Of a stretch of DNA of 63,062 bases, positions 1-9,206 are shown one piece after another. A program made the translations under genes and the position numbers. The stretch is from positions 149,025 to 212,086 of the forward strand of contig NZ_LAYJ01000068.1 of the NCBI RefSeq assembly GCF_000981035.1. Direction: 5' to 3'. The DNA is from Christensenella hongkongensis (GTDB lineage Bacteria; Bacillota; Clostridia; Christensenellales; Christensenellaceae). The notes beneath the pieces are model-generated. The model saw only the letters and a list, made by a program, of their open reading frames with translations, was not told the origin of the DNA and ran no database searches. How positions within the stretch are numbered: position 1 is the stretch's first letter; the number at the start of each line of letters is the position of its first letter.

Positions 1-1497
1 TTCCGCAGCCATCCGGAACGTATCCTTCAGGTCATAGTACAGCTTATCGTATATCTTTTTGACCTTCTGGTATTTTACGTGGTTCCCGGCGATTGGTTCT
101 ATGACTTCCTTTACGCTGTGCACCTTTTCCGCATCCTCAAGGCTTTCGTAAATCCCCTCGCCCACGCCGGCAACGAGCGCCCCGCCATAGGCTCCGCCCT
201 CGGCCGCCCCGGCAAGTATCTTGACCGGGAGGTTGAAAATATCCGCAACGATTTGTTTCCACAGCTTTGAATTTGCACCGCCGCCTGAAAGGATTACTTC
301 CTTTATTTTGAGCGATTCATTTGTTTTCAGGATCAGCTCGTACATCTGGTATAAACCGAAGGTCACGCCCTCCATGACGGCCCTTGCCATATCGCCTTTA
401 TTTGTAAGCAGAGACAGACCGTAAAACACGCCGCGCGCGTCCGGATCAGGATAAGGGCACCGCTCTCCCGTCAGGTAAGGCAGGAATATCACGCCGTTTG
501 CACCCACGCTCGATGCTTCCGCTCCTTCGTTGATCTCCACAAAGGGCTGTGTGCTCTCGCTGTAGAAGGTATTTTTATACCATTCCATGGAACCCGCGCA
601 CGAAAGCTGGCAGCCAAACGCCATATACTTGCCATCCGCGTTATTGCAGAAAAACTGGAGTCTTCCGCCCTTGTTTTCTCCAAAGCTGTCCATTGCAGTC
701 GCAACGACGCCTGACGTCCCCATCACAACGCCCAGCGTCCCTTCCTTCACAATCCCCATGCCGGTGTTCTGGATGACTGCGTCCCCGCCGCCGCCATATA
801 CGGGCAAGCCTTCCGGCAAACCTGTTTCTTCAAAGGCCTTTTCTGTTACGCGCCCAGTCCTCTCGTCGGATTCCACAACCTTTGGAAAAATCGCTTCATC
901 GAGACCGATTTTCTCAATCAGTTCTTTGGACCATTCACGCCTTTGCACGTCAAAAAGCCCCGTCCCCGACGCTTCCGAGGCATCCGTAACGAGCTCTCCC
1001 GTCAGGCAATAACGGATATAATCCTTTGGCATCACAAATTTTGCAATGCGCGCATAGTTGTCCGGCTCGTTCTTCCTTACCCACAAAAGCTTACTACCCG
1101 TAAACCCGGTTACCATTGTATTGTTGGTGTAGGCCACAAGCACGTCAAGGCCGCCCGCCGCTTTTATGATATCCCGGCATTCCTCATCCGTACGCTGGTC
1201 GTTCCACAGGATCGCATTGCGTACAACACGGTGGTCTTTGTCCAGCGCCACCAGCCCGTGCATCTGCCCGGAAAGCCCAACCGCGACAATTTTTTCTTTG
1301 TCCACACCGCTGAGCACTTCACGAATCGCATCCTTTGTCCCGCGCCACCAATCCGCCGGATCCTGCTCAGACCATGCCGGCTTTGGCGTATGCAGCGGAT
1401 ACGTTTTTGTGACGGACTTCAGGACTTTTCCCGTCTCATCCGCAACCAGGCATTTTACCCCGCTCGTCCCAACGTCGATTCCCATCAAATATTTCAT
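1..1497 (-). CDS. xylB: xylulokinase (FGGY carbohydrate kinase), 3' end cut by window edge
   Basis: The reading frame runs off the left edge with 499 codons present, so only a few C-terminal residues are missing from a family of about 500 residues. It begins MKYLMGIDVGTSGVK, the FGGY phosphate-binding motif, and contains GLSGQMHGLV, characteristic of xylulokinases (phosphorylation of D-xylulose to xylulose 5-phosphate in the cytosol). The second ATPase-domain motif GGGGDAV followed by VVMGTSGVV is also present. An AAAGGGTG site lies about 7 bases before the ATG at 1497. It is the last visible gene of a minus-strand group with an AraL-like phosphatase and an AraM-like dehydrogenase. Substrate specificity within FGGY kinases is inferred from motif similarity; another ketopentose or polyol kinase is possible. 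Confidence 0.85.
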   Translation of the reverse strand, partial: MKYLMGIDVGTSGVKCLVADETGKVLKSVTKTYPLHTPKPAWSEQDPADWWRGTKDAIREVLSGVDKEKIVAVGLSGQMHGLVALDKDHRVVRNAILWNDQRTDEECRDIIKAAGGLDVLVAYTNNTMVTGFTGSKLLWVRKNEPDNYARIAKFVMPKDYIRYCLTGELVTDASEASGTGLFDVQRREWSKELIEKIGLDEAIFPKVVESDERTGRVTEKAFEETGLPEGLPVYGGGGDAVIQNTGMGIVKEGTLGVVMGTSGVVATAMDSFGENKGGRLQFFCNNADGKYMAFGCQLSCAGSMEWYKNTFYSESTQPFVEINEGAEASSVGANGVIFLPYLTGERCPYPDPDARGVFYGLSLLTNKGDMARAVMEGVTFGLYQMYELILKTNESLKIKEVILSGGGANSKLWKQIVADIFNLPVKILAGAAEGGAYGGALVAGVGEGIYESLEDAEKVHSVKEVIEPIAGNHVKYQKVKKIYDKLYYDLKDTFRMAAE

Positions 1498-1586
1498 CGT
1501 GTCACCCTTTCATAACAGGCGCTTTGCGCCATAGAGCTTTTTACGGGTATTTATATCAATGGATACTAAAGTCAGAAAATTACTTT

Positions 1587-2423
1587 TCAGCGTATTGCGC
1601 TGTAGATATCGTATACGCTGTCCAGAATGTAGTCAGGCGCAACGTCGCCCTCTACGATGTCCTGATAGCTGATCTCGCCGGAAAGCACTGCAATCCCGAC
1701 GATTCCGCCATTCACGGCAGTTTTGATATCCGTATACAGGCGGTCTCCCACCATTGCGGTTCTTTCCTTTTTGGCACCGGTTTTTGCAAGGATATAGTCC
1801 ACCGTTTCACGAAACGGTTTGCCGACAAACTTTGGCTCCACACCCGTCGCGTGCGTAACAAGACACGCCATAGAGGCGCAGTCAGGCAGGAACCTGCCGC
1901 CGTCAAGCGGGCATACCCGGTCTATGTTCGTAGCGACAAACGGCACTCCATCCGCTACCAGCCTGCACAGCGCATCCGCCTTGGCAAAGTCAAAGGACGT
2001 ATCAAAACCAAGCACCGCAAAATCCGCCGTTTTAGTGTCCGCAGGCAGCAGCGTTATTCCCGCGTCGCGGAATTGGCGGTTAAGCTCCGGCGTGCCCGCA
2101 AGGTATACCCTGGGATCGCTGGCGTGTGTTTTCAGGTAATGTATCATTACGTCGCCGGAGGTCATGATGTTTTCGCGCGTCATTCCGGAAAAGCCAAGCC
2201 TCTCCAGTTTTTTGACATAATCCAACGGCGCCTTTGAAGAATTGTTGGTAAAGAAATAAAACGGCACGCCTTTTTCCTGCATGAACTCGATATATTCCTT
2301 CGCCCCGTCAATCAGCCGTTCCCCCAGGTTGATCGTCCCGTCCATATCGAGCACAAAGCACTCGATGTCCTTTAAATCCGCGGCCTGTGGGTTCACCTTG
2401 CCCCGCTGTTCCTGATTTTGCAT
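1587..2423 (-). CDS. HAD-IIA (NagD/AraL-type) sugar-phosphate phosphatase
   Basis: A 278-residue HAD hydrolase of subfamily IIA. Motif I is VLDMDGTINLGERLI, with the two catalytic aspartates; FFTNNSSK is the NagD-type motif II; MVGDRLYTDI near the C terminus is motif IV. These cytosolic enzymes dephosphorylate small sugar phosphates. The start at 2423 is preferred over an in-frame ATG at 2435 because GGAGG sits five bases before it; that site also encodes the last two glycines of the upstream araM-like gene, whose stop is one base away, so the two are translationally coupled. In Bacillus subtilis the family member AraL lies beside AraM in the arabinose operon, which is the pairing seen here. 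The physiological substrate cannot be read from the sequence. Confidence 0.85.
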   Translation of the reverse strand: MQNQEQRGKVNPQAADLKDIECFVLDMDGTINLGERLIDGAKEYIEFMQEKGVPFYFFTNNSSKAPLDYVKKLERLGFSGMTRENIMTSGDVMIHYLKTHASDPRVYLAGTPELNRQFRDAGITLLPADTKTADFAVLGFDTSFDFAKADALCRLVADGVPFVATNIDRVCPLDGGRFLPDCASMACLVTHATGVEPKFVGKPFRETVDYILAKTGAKKERTAMVGDRLYTDIKTAVNGGIVGIAVLSGEISYQDIVEGDVAPDYILDSVYDIYSAIR

Positions 2424-2424
2424 T

Positions 2425-3468
2425 CTATCCTCCATAAACCGCGTCGTAAATCCGCTTTAAATTTTCATCGTCATAAGAAATCTCGTCCAGAATCGTATAC
2501 CTGTTTTTGCGCGTGGTGCGCGCCATACGCATGACCTGCACGTATTCGTCGTAAGAAAGCCCCAGCTCTTCAAAGCTCGTGGGTATGCCGAAGCCCTTCA
2601 AATAATTCCTGATAAATTCATAATCGCCGCCGTAAAGGTATTCCACCAATATGCTTGCCATTGCGGCCTGCAGGCCGTGGAACGTGCCCTTGCCAATCGC
2701 GTCGATCGCGTGGCTGATCAGATGCTCCGCGCCGCTTGACGGACGCGTATTTCCCGTAATATTCATCGCAAGCCCGGAAAGCACGATCGATTCCGCAAGC
2801 TGCGTCAAAAAGGCTTCATTTTCAAGATCCGGATCCGTATACTGCACCACTGCCCGTACCGCGGTACCGGAAATGATGTAAGCAAAATCATCCATCTTTG
2901 CTTTTCCGGCCTCCACCGCCTTATTCCAGTCCTTCAGCGCCGTGATATTGGAAACAAGATCCCCAAGCCCGGCAACGATAAGGTTCCTCGGCGCTTTTTT
3001 GATGATGTCAATGTCCATGATGATATGCGTGGGTATCTTGCAGTCAAGACTCCTCACAGTGCCATGATCGCATTTCAAAACGGCGATCGGCGACGCGACC
3101 CCATCGTGGGAAATCGACGTCGGGATACTGATAAACGGTTTTTTTGACATGGACGACGCGTATTTGCCAACATCGAGCACCTTGCCGCCGCCCATCGCGA
3201 TCACCGCGTCAAAATCGCGGTTAACAATATAATACGCCATCAGAAGCGCCTCGCGCAGCGAACCCGCGTGCACGAACTCCCGTTTGACCTCCCTGCAATG
3301 CCCTTCCAGGCAGGCATAGACCTCCTTACCATACAGCCCGTCCACAACCTTGTCTACGATCAGCATTACCCTGTGGGTTGGTTTGATAAATTCAGTTAAT
3401 TTCGGATAGAGGATTCCGCTTCCGATTTTTACGCTTTCCGGTACCGCAAACGTGTTAATAGCACTCAC
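2425..3468 (-). CDS. araM: sn-glycerol-1-phosphate dehydrogenase (AraM/EgsA-like)
   Basis: Member of the iron-containing alcohol dehydrogenase superfamily, glycerol-1-phosphate dehydrogenase branch: AMGGGKVLDVGKYAS is the dinucleotide-binding loop, PTSISHDGVASP is the family signature, and the histidines in SSGAEHLISHAID and GTFHGLQ fit the metal site. The expected reaction is NAD(P)H-dependent reduction of dihydroxyacetone phosphate to sn-glycerol 1-phosphate. The start is uncertain. A TTG at 3501 opens the longest frame but lies inside the pfkA terminator hairpin; I prefer the GTG at 3468, which gives about 347 residues, though its AGAAAGG site is very close. It is directly coupled to the HAD-IIA phosphatase downstream. 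Confidence 0.85.
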   Translation of the reverse strand: MSAINTFAVPESVKIGSGILYPKLTEFIKPTHRVMLIVDKVVDGLYGKEVYACLEGHCREVKREFVHAGSLREALLMAYYIVNRDFDAVIAMGGGKVLDVGKYASSMSKKPFISIPTSISHDGVASPIAVLKCDHGTVRSLDCKIPTHIIMDIDIIKKAPRNLIVAGLGDLVSNITALKDWNKAVEAGKAKMDDFAYIISGTAVRAVVQYTDPDLENEAFLTQLAESIVLSGLAMNITGNTRPSSGAEHLISHAIDAIGKGTFHGLQAAMASILVEYLYGGDYEFIRNYLKGFGIPTSFEELGLSYDEYVQVMRMARTTRKNRYTILDEISYDDENLKRIYDAVYGG

Positions 3469-3496
3469 GCCTTTCTTTTTGGGGTAGTATGAAAGA

Positions 3497-3529
3497 GGCA
3501 AAAAAAGCTTTCAAAAAGCCTTTTTTGCC
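3497..3529 (-). terminator. pfkA terminator hairpin
   Basis: GGCAAAAAAAGC and GCCTTTTTTGCC form an 11-of-12 stem just after the pfkA stop. The run of T in the minus direction fits an intrinsic terminator. Confidence 0.6.
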
Positions 3530-3550
3530 GTAATTCTTCCTGATTTGCAA

Positions 3551-4519
3551 TTAATGGTTTTCCGACATAATGTTGAATTCTTCATAGAGATCCTTCCGGA
3601 ACACCATTTCCTTTGACAAGGCTTCATCGATATCCTCGTCGATAATTTTATTGTCGCGGATTCCCACGACTCTGTTGCCAATGCCCTTTTCAAGCAGGCG
3701 TACGGCACGTACGCCCATGCTGGTCGCGCGCAGCCTGTCCGCAGCCGTCGGCGCACCGCCGCGCTGGATGTAACCAAGCACGATTGCCTTTGCGTCAAGC
3801 TTTGCCTTCGCGCGCATATAATTTGCAACGGCTTCGCCCTTGCCCGCGCCCTCGGCAATCAACACAATACTCGTCATTTTGCCCTTAATCCTGCTGGCAA
3901 GAATCTCTTCACAAATATAATCGATATCAAATTCCACTTCAGGTATAATAATATGCTCCGCACCGCCTGCAATACCCGCATAGAGCGCAATATCACCGCA
4001 CTTGTTTCCCATGACCTCGATAACGCCCACGCGCTCGTGCGATTTCATTGTATCGCGAATCCTCGACATCTCGCCGATCACGCCGTTTACCGTCGTGTCA
4101 AAGCCAATCGTAAAATCCGTATACGCAAGGTCGTTATCGATCGTTCCGGGAATACCGATGGTCGGCACGCCCAAATGCGAAAGCACTTTAGCGCCCGCAA
4201 ACGAACCGTCCCCGCCAATCACTACCACGCCCGAGATATCAAACGCCTTGATGACCTGCAGGGCTTTCTGCTGCCCTTCCGGCGTTTTGAACTCCTCGCA
4301 ACGCGCGGTTTTGAGGATCGTACCGCCCTTTTCGACGATACCGTCCACATCCTCGGTCTTGATACGGTCTACACGCCCTTCAATCAGGCCTGCGTATCCC
4401 TTTGTAATTCCCATTACGGAAAAACCTGCCGCATCCGCAGCCATTACAACAGAGCGGATTCCAGCATTCATGCCCGGCGTATCACCGCCGCTTGTTAAAA
4501 TACCTATTCTCTTTTTCAT
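3551..4519 (-). CDS. pfkA: ATP-dependent 6-phosphofructokinase
   Basis: A 322-residue enzyme, the usual bacterial PfkA length, that phosphorylates fructose 6-phosphate to fructose 1,6-bisphosphate. ATP-binding GGD lies at residues 11-13. GGDGS at 102-106 has glycine where PPi-dependent enzymes usually have aspartate, which points to ATP use. PGTIDND (124-130) holds the catalytic Asp128. The fructose-6-phosphate-side motifs MGNKCGDIA and LGYIQRGG are intact. It follows dnaE on the same strand with a gap of about 145 bases, and dnaE-pfkA proximity is common in Bacillota. A hairpin terminator follows. The rest of lower glycolysis is at 24.5-28.3 kb. Confidence 0.97.
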   Translation of the reverse strand: MKKRIGILTSGGDTPGMNAGIRSVVMAADAAGFSVMGITKGYAGLIEGRVDRIKTEDVDGIVEKGGTILKTARCEEFKTPEGQQKALQVIKAFDISGVVVIGGDGSFAGAKVLSHLGVPTIGIPGTIDNDLAYTDFTIGFDTTVNGVIGEMSRIRDTMKSHERVGVIEVMGNKCGDIALYAGIAGGAEHIIIPEVEFDIDYICEEILASRIKGKMTSIVLIAEGAGKGEAVANYMRAKAKLDAKAIVLGYIQRGGAPTAADRLRATSMGVRAVRLLEKGIGNRVVGIRDNKIIDEDIDEALSKEMVFRKDLYEEFNIMSENH

Positions 4520-4665
4520 AGCACAACCACCATTTATTTAAACTTTCTATTATTGATCATAAGACCGCATTTACTGCGATTCCCCCAAAATACATATCAG
4601 TATTTATTTTAACAAACCTTTTGCGAAAACACAATATAAATCACAAAGATTCACGGATACGGCCG

Positions 4666-7600
4666 CTATTTTACCACCACGTTTTCCTTGCCGAGATAAT
4701 TTTGCAGTTCTTCCACAAGTTTTGCCTGGTAGGATACGCTGCGCGTACCGCACAGCTTATATTTCTGCCCTGTCTTTTCCACATAAACGACCACGCTGCT
4801 TCCGCCGGGATACCTGCCCATGATGCGCATCATCCCGTCCACGTCGCAGTCCTTATCCAAAGCGAGTTTTACATACATCTGCTTGCCTGTGAAAAACAGA
4901 TCGTCCGGTACATATTTCGCAATACGCTCCGCAAGCAGCTCGATCCCGCTTTGCGTGCTTACCGTAATCTTTCCGCTGACCGTTACAATCGCGTCTGTCT
5001 CCAAAAACGCTTCCGCAGCCGAAAAGGCATTCGGAAAGGCGATCACATTAATCTGCGCCGTCAGGTCTTCCAGCACGAGGTTTGCCATCATCTTTTTCTG
5101 CCTGGTAGGCCGCACGCGAAGACTCGTGACAATGCCAAGAAGCTCTACCTGCTTGCCGTCGTATTCATACATGGTCATTTCATCGTCCGCCGTCTGCATG
5201 ATATCGCCAATCGAAAGCGGACGCGCGCCCAGTACCCCCGCAAGTCCGTCGAGTGGATGTCCGCTGATGTAAAGGCCTGTCATTTCCTTTTCGTACGAAA
5301 GCTTTTGGGACTCCTCAAATTCTGGAATATCCGGCAGCTGCACCGATAGCGGCGCAAACTCCCCTTCCATGCTGTCAAACAGGGAGACCTGCCCGCTCGC
5401 CTGGCGCTTCCTGAGCTGTGCAGCATCCGAAAGCACCTGCTCATACACTGCGGCAAGCTGGGAACGCCTGTATCCAAAGCAATCAAAGCAGCCTGAAAGT
5501 ATCAGGCTTTCCAGCCGCTTTTTATTGAGCACATCCACGTTTTTGTCCACAAAATCCGTGAAATCCTGATAGCCGTTCCCCCTGCGGGTAATTACCTCGT
5601 CAATCGCCTCGCCTACGTAGGAGATCGCCGACAGGCCAAACCGGATGCCTCCGTCCTCCGTCGTGAAGCGCATCTGCGACTGGTTCACATCGGGCGGCAG
5701 TATTTTAACTCCCGCCGTTTTTAAATTCTGGATATATTCCGCGAGCTTCTGCTTACTGGCGATAAAGCTGTTGAGCAGGGCTGTCATAAACTCCACCGGA
5801 TAATGGCACTTGAGGTAGGCCGTCTGGTAGGCCACCACCGCGTAAGCGCACGCGTGCGATTTATTGAACGCGTAATTGGCAAACGCCATCATCTGGTCAA
5901 ACAATGCAGTCGCGGTTTTTTCGTCCATACCGCGGCGGATGGCGCCGTCAACGACTACTTTTCCATCCTTTTCCTCGCCATGGATAAAGATACGGCGTTC
6001 TTCTTCCAGTACATCGTGCTGCTTCTTACTCATGGCGCGGCGCACAAGATCGCTTCTTGCCATAGAGTATCCCGCCACATCCCTTACGATCCGCATGATC
6101 TGCTCCTGATAGACCATACAGCCGTAGGTATCGTTCAAAATCGGTTCGAGCATCGGGTGCATATAGTGCACATTCTTCGCATCGCGCTTGCTGCGGATGT
6201 ATTCCGGTATGCTCTCCATCGGCCCCGGACGGAAGAGGGATATTCCCACCATGATGTCATTGAGGTTCTCCGGCTTCAAATCCTGCATCAGCCGGCGCAT
6301 CCCGCCGCTTTCAAGCTGGAACATACCCAGCGTTTCCCCTGATGAAATCAGGTCATACACCTCTTTGTCATGAAAATCGATACGGTCGATTTCAATATCG
6401 ATTCCATGGTTCTCACTGATCATCTGCACCGCGTCGCGAAGCACTGTGAGGGTACGCAGCCCAAGAAAATCCATTTTCAAAAGCCCCATGCTCTCCAGCT
6501 TTTTCATGGTGTACTGCGTCATCACATTTTCATCTTTGGGGTTCTTTTGCAGCGGCACATAATCCGTTATGGGCGCGTCGGCAATCACCACGCCTGCGGC
6601 GTGCGTGGACGCATGGCGCGGCATTCCCTCCAGCTTACGGGCGATGTCGATCACCTTTTTGGCGTCGGGATTATTTTCGTATTCCGCCTTGAGGCGCGCA
6701 TTCTGGTCAAGCGCCTTATCGATCGTCATTTTCAGTTCAAACGGCACCATCTTGGCCCATTTGTCCGCATCCGCGATGCTGATGTTCATCACGCGCGCAA
6801 CATCTCTGATCACAAGACGTGCGCCCATTGTACCGAAGGTGATGATTTGCGCGACACGCTCCTCGCCGTATTTTTCCGTCACGTAGTCGATAACCTCCTG
6901 CCTGCGTTCATAGCAGAAGTCAATATCGATATCCGGCATACTGATGCGCTCCGGGTTGAGAAACCTCTCAAAGAGCAGGTTAAACTCAATCGGATCGATA
7001 TTGGTAATGCCAAGGCAGTAGGCGACTATACTGCCCGCCGCGCTGCCACGGCCCGGCCCTACCATAATACCGCTTTCCTTGGCAAAATTCACAAAATCCC
7101 ATACGATCAGGAAATAATCCGTAAAGCCCATATCATTGATCGTATTAAGCTCGTAATCAAAGCGCTGAACCGTATCCCCGTCCGCATCCGGGTAGTGCTT
7201 TTTAAGCCCTTCCTGCGCAAGATGCTTTAAATATTCAAAATTGGTATAGCCCTCCGGCACCTGAAACTCAGGCAGGTGGTTGCTTCCAAACTCAAACTCC
7301 AGATTACATTTATCGACAACTTCACGCGTATTGGAGAGCGCCTCCGGGATATAGGAAAACAGCTTTTGCATTTCCTTTGGCGATTTGAGGTAAAATTCTT
7401 CGGTTGCGAAGGCCATTTTACTGGGCTGGTCTATGGTCGTAACCGTCTGGATGCACATCAATACTTCCTGCGCGTAAGCGTCCTCTTGATTGACATAGTG
7501 CACGTCGTTGGTTGCCACAACCTTAATCCCCGTCTCGTCGGCAAGCTTGAGCAAAAGCGGGTTGATGCGCTGCTGTTCCGGAATACCGTGATCCTGCAGC

Positions 7601-8115
7601 TCGAGATAAAAATCTTCGCCAAACATAGCGTGGAGCTTTTCCGCCATTTGCTTCGCGCCGTTATAATCATTCTGAACAAGCAGGCGCTGCACATCTCCCG
7701 CAAGGCATGCGGAAAGGCAGACAAGCCCCTGGGTATGCGCCTTCAAAAGATCGTAATCGATACGCGGCTTATAGTAAAAGCCTTCCAGGGAGCCTGCCGA
7801 AACGAGCTTCATCAGGTTTTTATAACCCGTCATATCCTTACAAAGCAATATGAGGTGCGCATACTCCCGCGCCATGGAATTCTTCTCAAACCTGCTGCCC
7901 GGCGCCACGTATACTTCGCAGCCGATGATCGGTTTAATCCCCGCTTTTTTGGCCGCCGTATAAAAATCCATCACGCCGTACATGACGCCGTGGTCGGTAA
8001 TGGAAAGCGCATCCATCCCAAGCTCCTTCGCGCGGTTCACAAGGTCTCCAATGCGCCCTGCGCCGTCAAGAAGGCTATATTCCGTATGCGTATGCAAATG
8101 TGTAAAATCAATCAT
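4666..8115 (-). CDS. dnaE: DNA polymerase III alpha subunit (DnaE type)
   Basis: A 1149-residue replicative polymerase subunit. The N-terminal PHP domain starts FTHLHTHTEYSLLDG and spans about residues 1-210. GPGRGSAAGSIVAYCLG lies at 353-369, and PDIDIDF (394-400) carries catalytic aspartates; a third lies in KMDFLGLRTL. The tail contains a helix-hairpin-helix and an OB-fold region (VELLGIVTSLRVRPTRQ). There is no inserted 3'-5' exonuclease domain, so this is DnaE, not PolC. The ATG at 8115 is chosen because MIDFTHLHTH matches the family N terminus and AAGGCGG lies upstream; the longer frame to 8253 adds non-conserved residues. No terminator is obvious before pfkA. Confidence 0.95.
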   Translation of the reverse strand: MIDFTHLHTHTEYSLLDGAGRIGDLVNRAKELGMDALSITDHGVMYGVMDFYTAAKKAGIKPIIGCEVYVAPGSRFEKNSMAREYAHLILLCKDMTGYKNLMKLVSAGSLEGFYYKPRIDYDLLKAHTQGLVCLSACLAGDVQRLLVQNDYNGAKQMAEKLHAMFGEDFYLELQDHGIPEQQRINPLLLKLADETGIKVVATNDVHYVNQEDAYAQEVLMCIQTVTTIDQPSKMAFATEEFYLKSPKEMQKLFSYIPEALSNTREVVDKCNLEFEFGSNHLPEFQVPEGYTNFEYLKHLAQEGLKKHYPDADGDTVQRFDYELNTINDMGFTDYFLIVWDFVNFAKESGIMVGPGRGSAAGSIVAYCLGITNIDPIEFNLLFERFLNPERISMPDIDIDFCYERRQEVIDYVTEKYGEERVAQIITFGTMGARLVIRDVARVMNISIADADKWAKMVPFELKMTIDKALDQNARLKAEYENNPDAKKVIDIARKLEGMPRHASTHAAGVVIADAPITDYVPLQKNPKDENVMTQYTMKKLESMGLLKMDFLGLRTLTVLRDAVQMISENHGIDIEIDRIDFHDKEVYDLISSGETLGMFQLESGGMRRLMQDLKPENLNDIMVGISLFRPGPMESIPEYIRSKRDAKNVHYMHPMLEPILNDTYGCMVYQEQIMRIVRDVAGYSMARSDLVRRAMSKKQHDVLEEERRIFIHGEEKDGKVVVDGAIRRGMDEKTATALFDQMMAFANYAFNKSHACAYAVVAYQTAYLKCHYPVEFMTALLNSFIASKQKLAEYIQNLKTAGVKILPPDVNQSQMRFTTEDGGIRFGLSAISYVGEAIDEVITRRGNGYQDFTDFVDKNVDVLNKKRLESLILSGCFDCFGYRRSQLAAVYEQVLSDAAQLRKRQASGQVSLFDSMEGEFAPLSVQLPDIPEFEESQKLSYEKEMTGLYISGHPLDGLAGVLGARPLSIGDIMQTADDEMTMYEYDGKQVELLGIVTSLRVRPTRQKKMMANLVLEDLTAQINVIAFPNAFSAAEAFLETDAIVTVSGKITVSTQSGIELLAERIAKYVPDDLFFTGKQMYVKLALDKDCDVDGMMRIMGRYPGGSSVVVYVEKTGQKYKLCGTRSVSYQAKLVEELQNYLGKENVVVK

Positions 8116-8328
8116 AAAACAAAAAACCGCCTTTTCCATATTATAGCATGACGGCATACAAAATTGTGCAAAAATCCTGTGAATTTTTGTGCCGCCGGCA
8201 AAACGTTTTTCACGTCTGCCCACCCTTCCCTCCGGCTGGTTCCTCCTTTGCATGCAAATGCAGGCGTTTCGCGCCGCTCACAATTTTTTCCGCGTCAATC
8301 TGGCGCCTTCCGCATCTGGATTTTACGC

Positions 8329-8357
8329 TTTCAAATTATGTACTGATACTGTATAAT
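8329..8357 (+). promoter_or_regulatory. sigma-A-like promoter of the HAD-hprK-murB cluster
   Basis: TTTCAA (8329-8334) and a perfect TATAAT (8352-8357) are separated by 17 bases, 46 bases before the first ATG. The remaining 8116-8402 gap between divergent dnaE and this cluster shows nothing else definite. Confidence 0.6.
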
Positions 8358-8402
8358 TAAGTTATTGAATAATTTTTAAAAAAGGAAGGACAAACTATAT
8401 TT

Positions 8403-9206
8403 ATGGCTTATAAACTGATTGCTCTTGATCTTGACGACACCCTGCTTGATTCTGAAAAACGCATTTCGCGGGCAAATATGGACGCGATTACCGCGGCGCA
8501 TGAAAAAGGCGTGCAGATCGTGCTTGCCTCAGGCCGCGCCTATCCGGGCGTCGCGCCTTTCAAGAAAAAGATCGGCATCAACGACTATGCTATCGCCTGC
8601 GGCGGCGCACAGGTTGTGGATCCGGATGGGAAGGTCGTTTTTTCAACCTATCTCTCTCCTGTCGTTACCCGGCAGGCAATGCAATGGGCAGCGGACAAGG
8701 GCGTTCATTTCCAGGTTTATATGGATGACGGGTTCCATTACCTGAAGCATAACGAGCAATCCGATTATTACGAGAGGATTTGCGAGTACACCGGCATCGA
8801 GACTCCCGGACTGATGGACATGGATCCGATCCTTGCGGCAAAGGTCCTCATCATTGACAGCAACGAAAACCTCGAGCTTCACCGCGTCGAGCTTGAAGCG
8901 ATGTTTCCTGAAATGCTGATCAAAAAATCCCAGAATTATTTTCTCGAGGTGCTGAATCCGCAGGCCACCAAGGGAAGCGCGCTCGAGTTTCTCGCAAAGA
9001 AGCTGGGGCTGGAGCGTGAGGAGCTGATGGCGCTTGGAGACAGCGAAATCGATGAAAGCATGATCAAATACGCGGGGCTCGGCGTCGCGGTGGAAAATGC
9101 AACCCCGGCCTGCAAAGAAGCTGCCGATTATATCGCCGCGTCCTGCGAGGATGACGGCGTTGCAAAAGCGATTCAAAAATTTATTTTGGAGGTTGACACA
9201 AAATGA
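8403..9206 (+). CDS. Cof-type HAD-IIB hydrolase
   Basis: A 267-residue phosphatase. LIALDLDDTLLDSE is HAD motif I; VLASGRAYPG is motif II; KGSALEFLAKKLG with the lysine is motif III; ALGDSEIDESMIKYAG is motif IV. The large alpha/beta cap between motifs II and III marks class IIB. Cof proteins dephosphorylate small metabolites such as sugar phosphates or flavin and pyridoxal phosphates; which one is unknown here. The stop overlaps the hprK start in ATGA, so the two genes are translationally coupled and it heads the hprK operon. Confidence 0.9.
   Translation: MAYKLIALDLDDTLLDSEKRISRANMDAITAAHEKGVQIVLASGRAYPGVAPFKKKIGINDYAIACGGAQVVDPDGKVVFSTYLSPVVTRQAMQWAADKGVHFQVYMDDGFHYLKHNEQSDYYERICEYTGIETPGLMDMDPILAAKVLIIDSNENLELHRVELEAMFPEMLIKKSQNYFLEVLNPQATKGSALEFLAKKLGLEREELMALGDSEIDESMIKYAGLGVAVENATPACKEAADYIAASCEDDGVAKAIQKFILEVDTK

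Noticed and set aside
3469-3501. TTG start of the araM-like gene at 3501
   Set aside because: It lies inside the pfkA terminator stem and has a poor ribosome-binding site; GTG at 3468 is more likely, though not certain.
4621-5349. Long plus-strand frames opposite dnaE, uvrC, pgk and others
   Set aside because: They are shadows of strong minus-strand genes with recognised domains.
8116-8253. N-terminal extension of dnaE
   Set aside because: The extra 46 residues are not part of the family and the ATG at 8115 opens with the conserved PHP motif.
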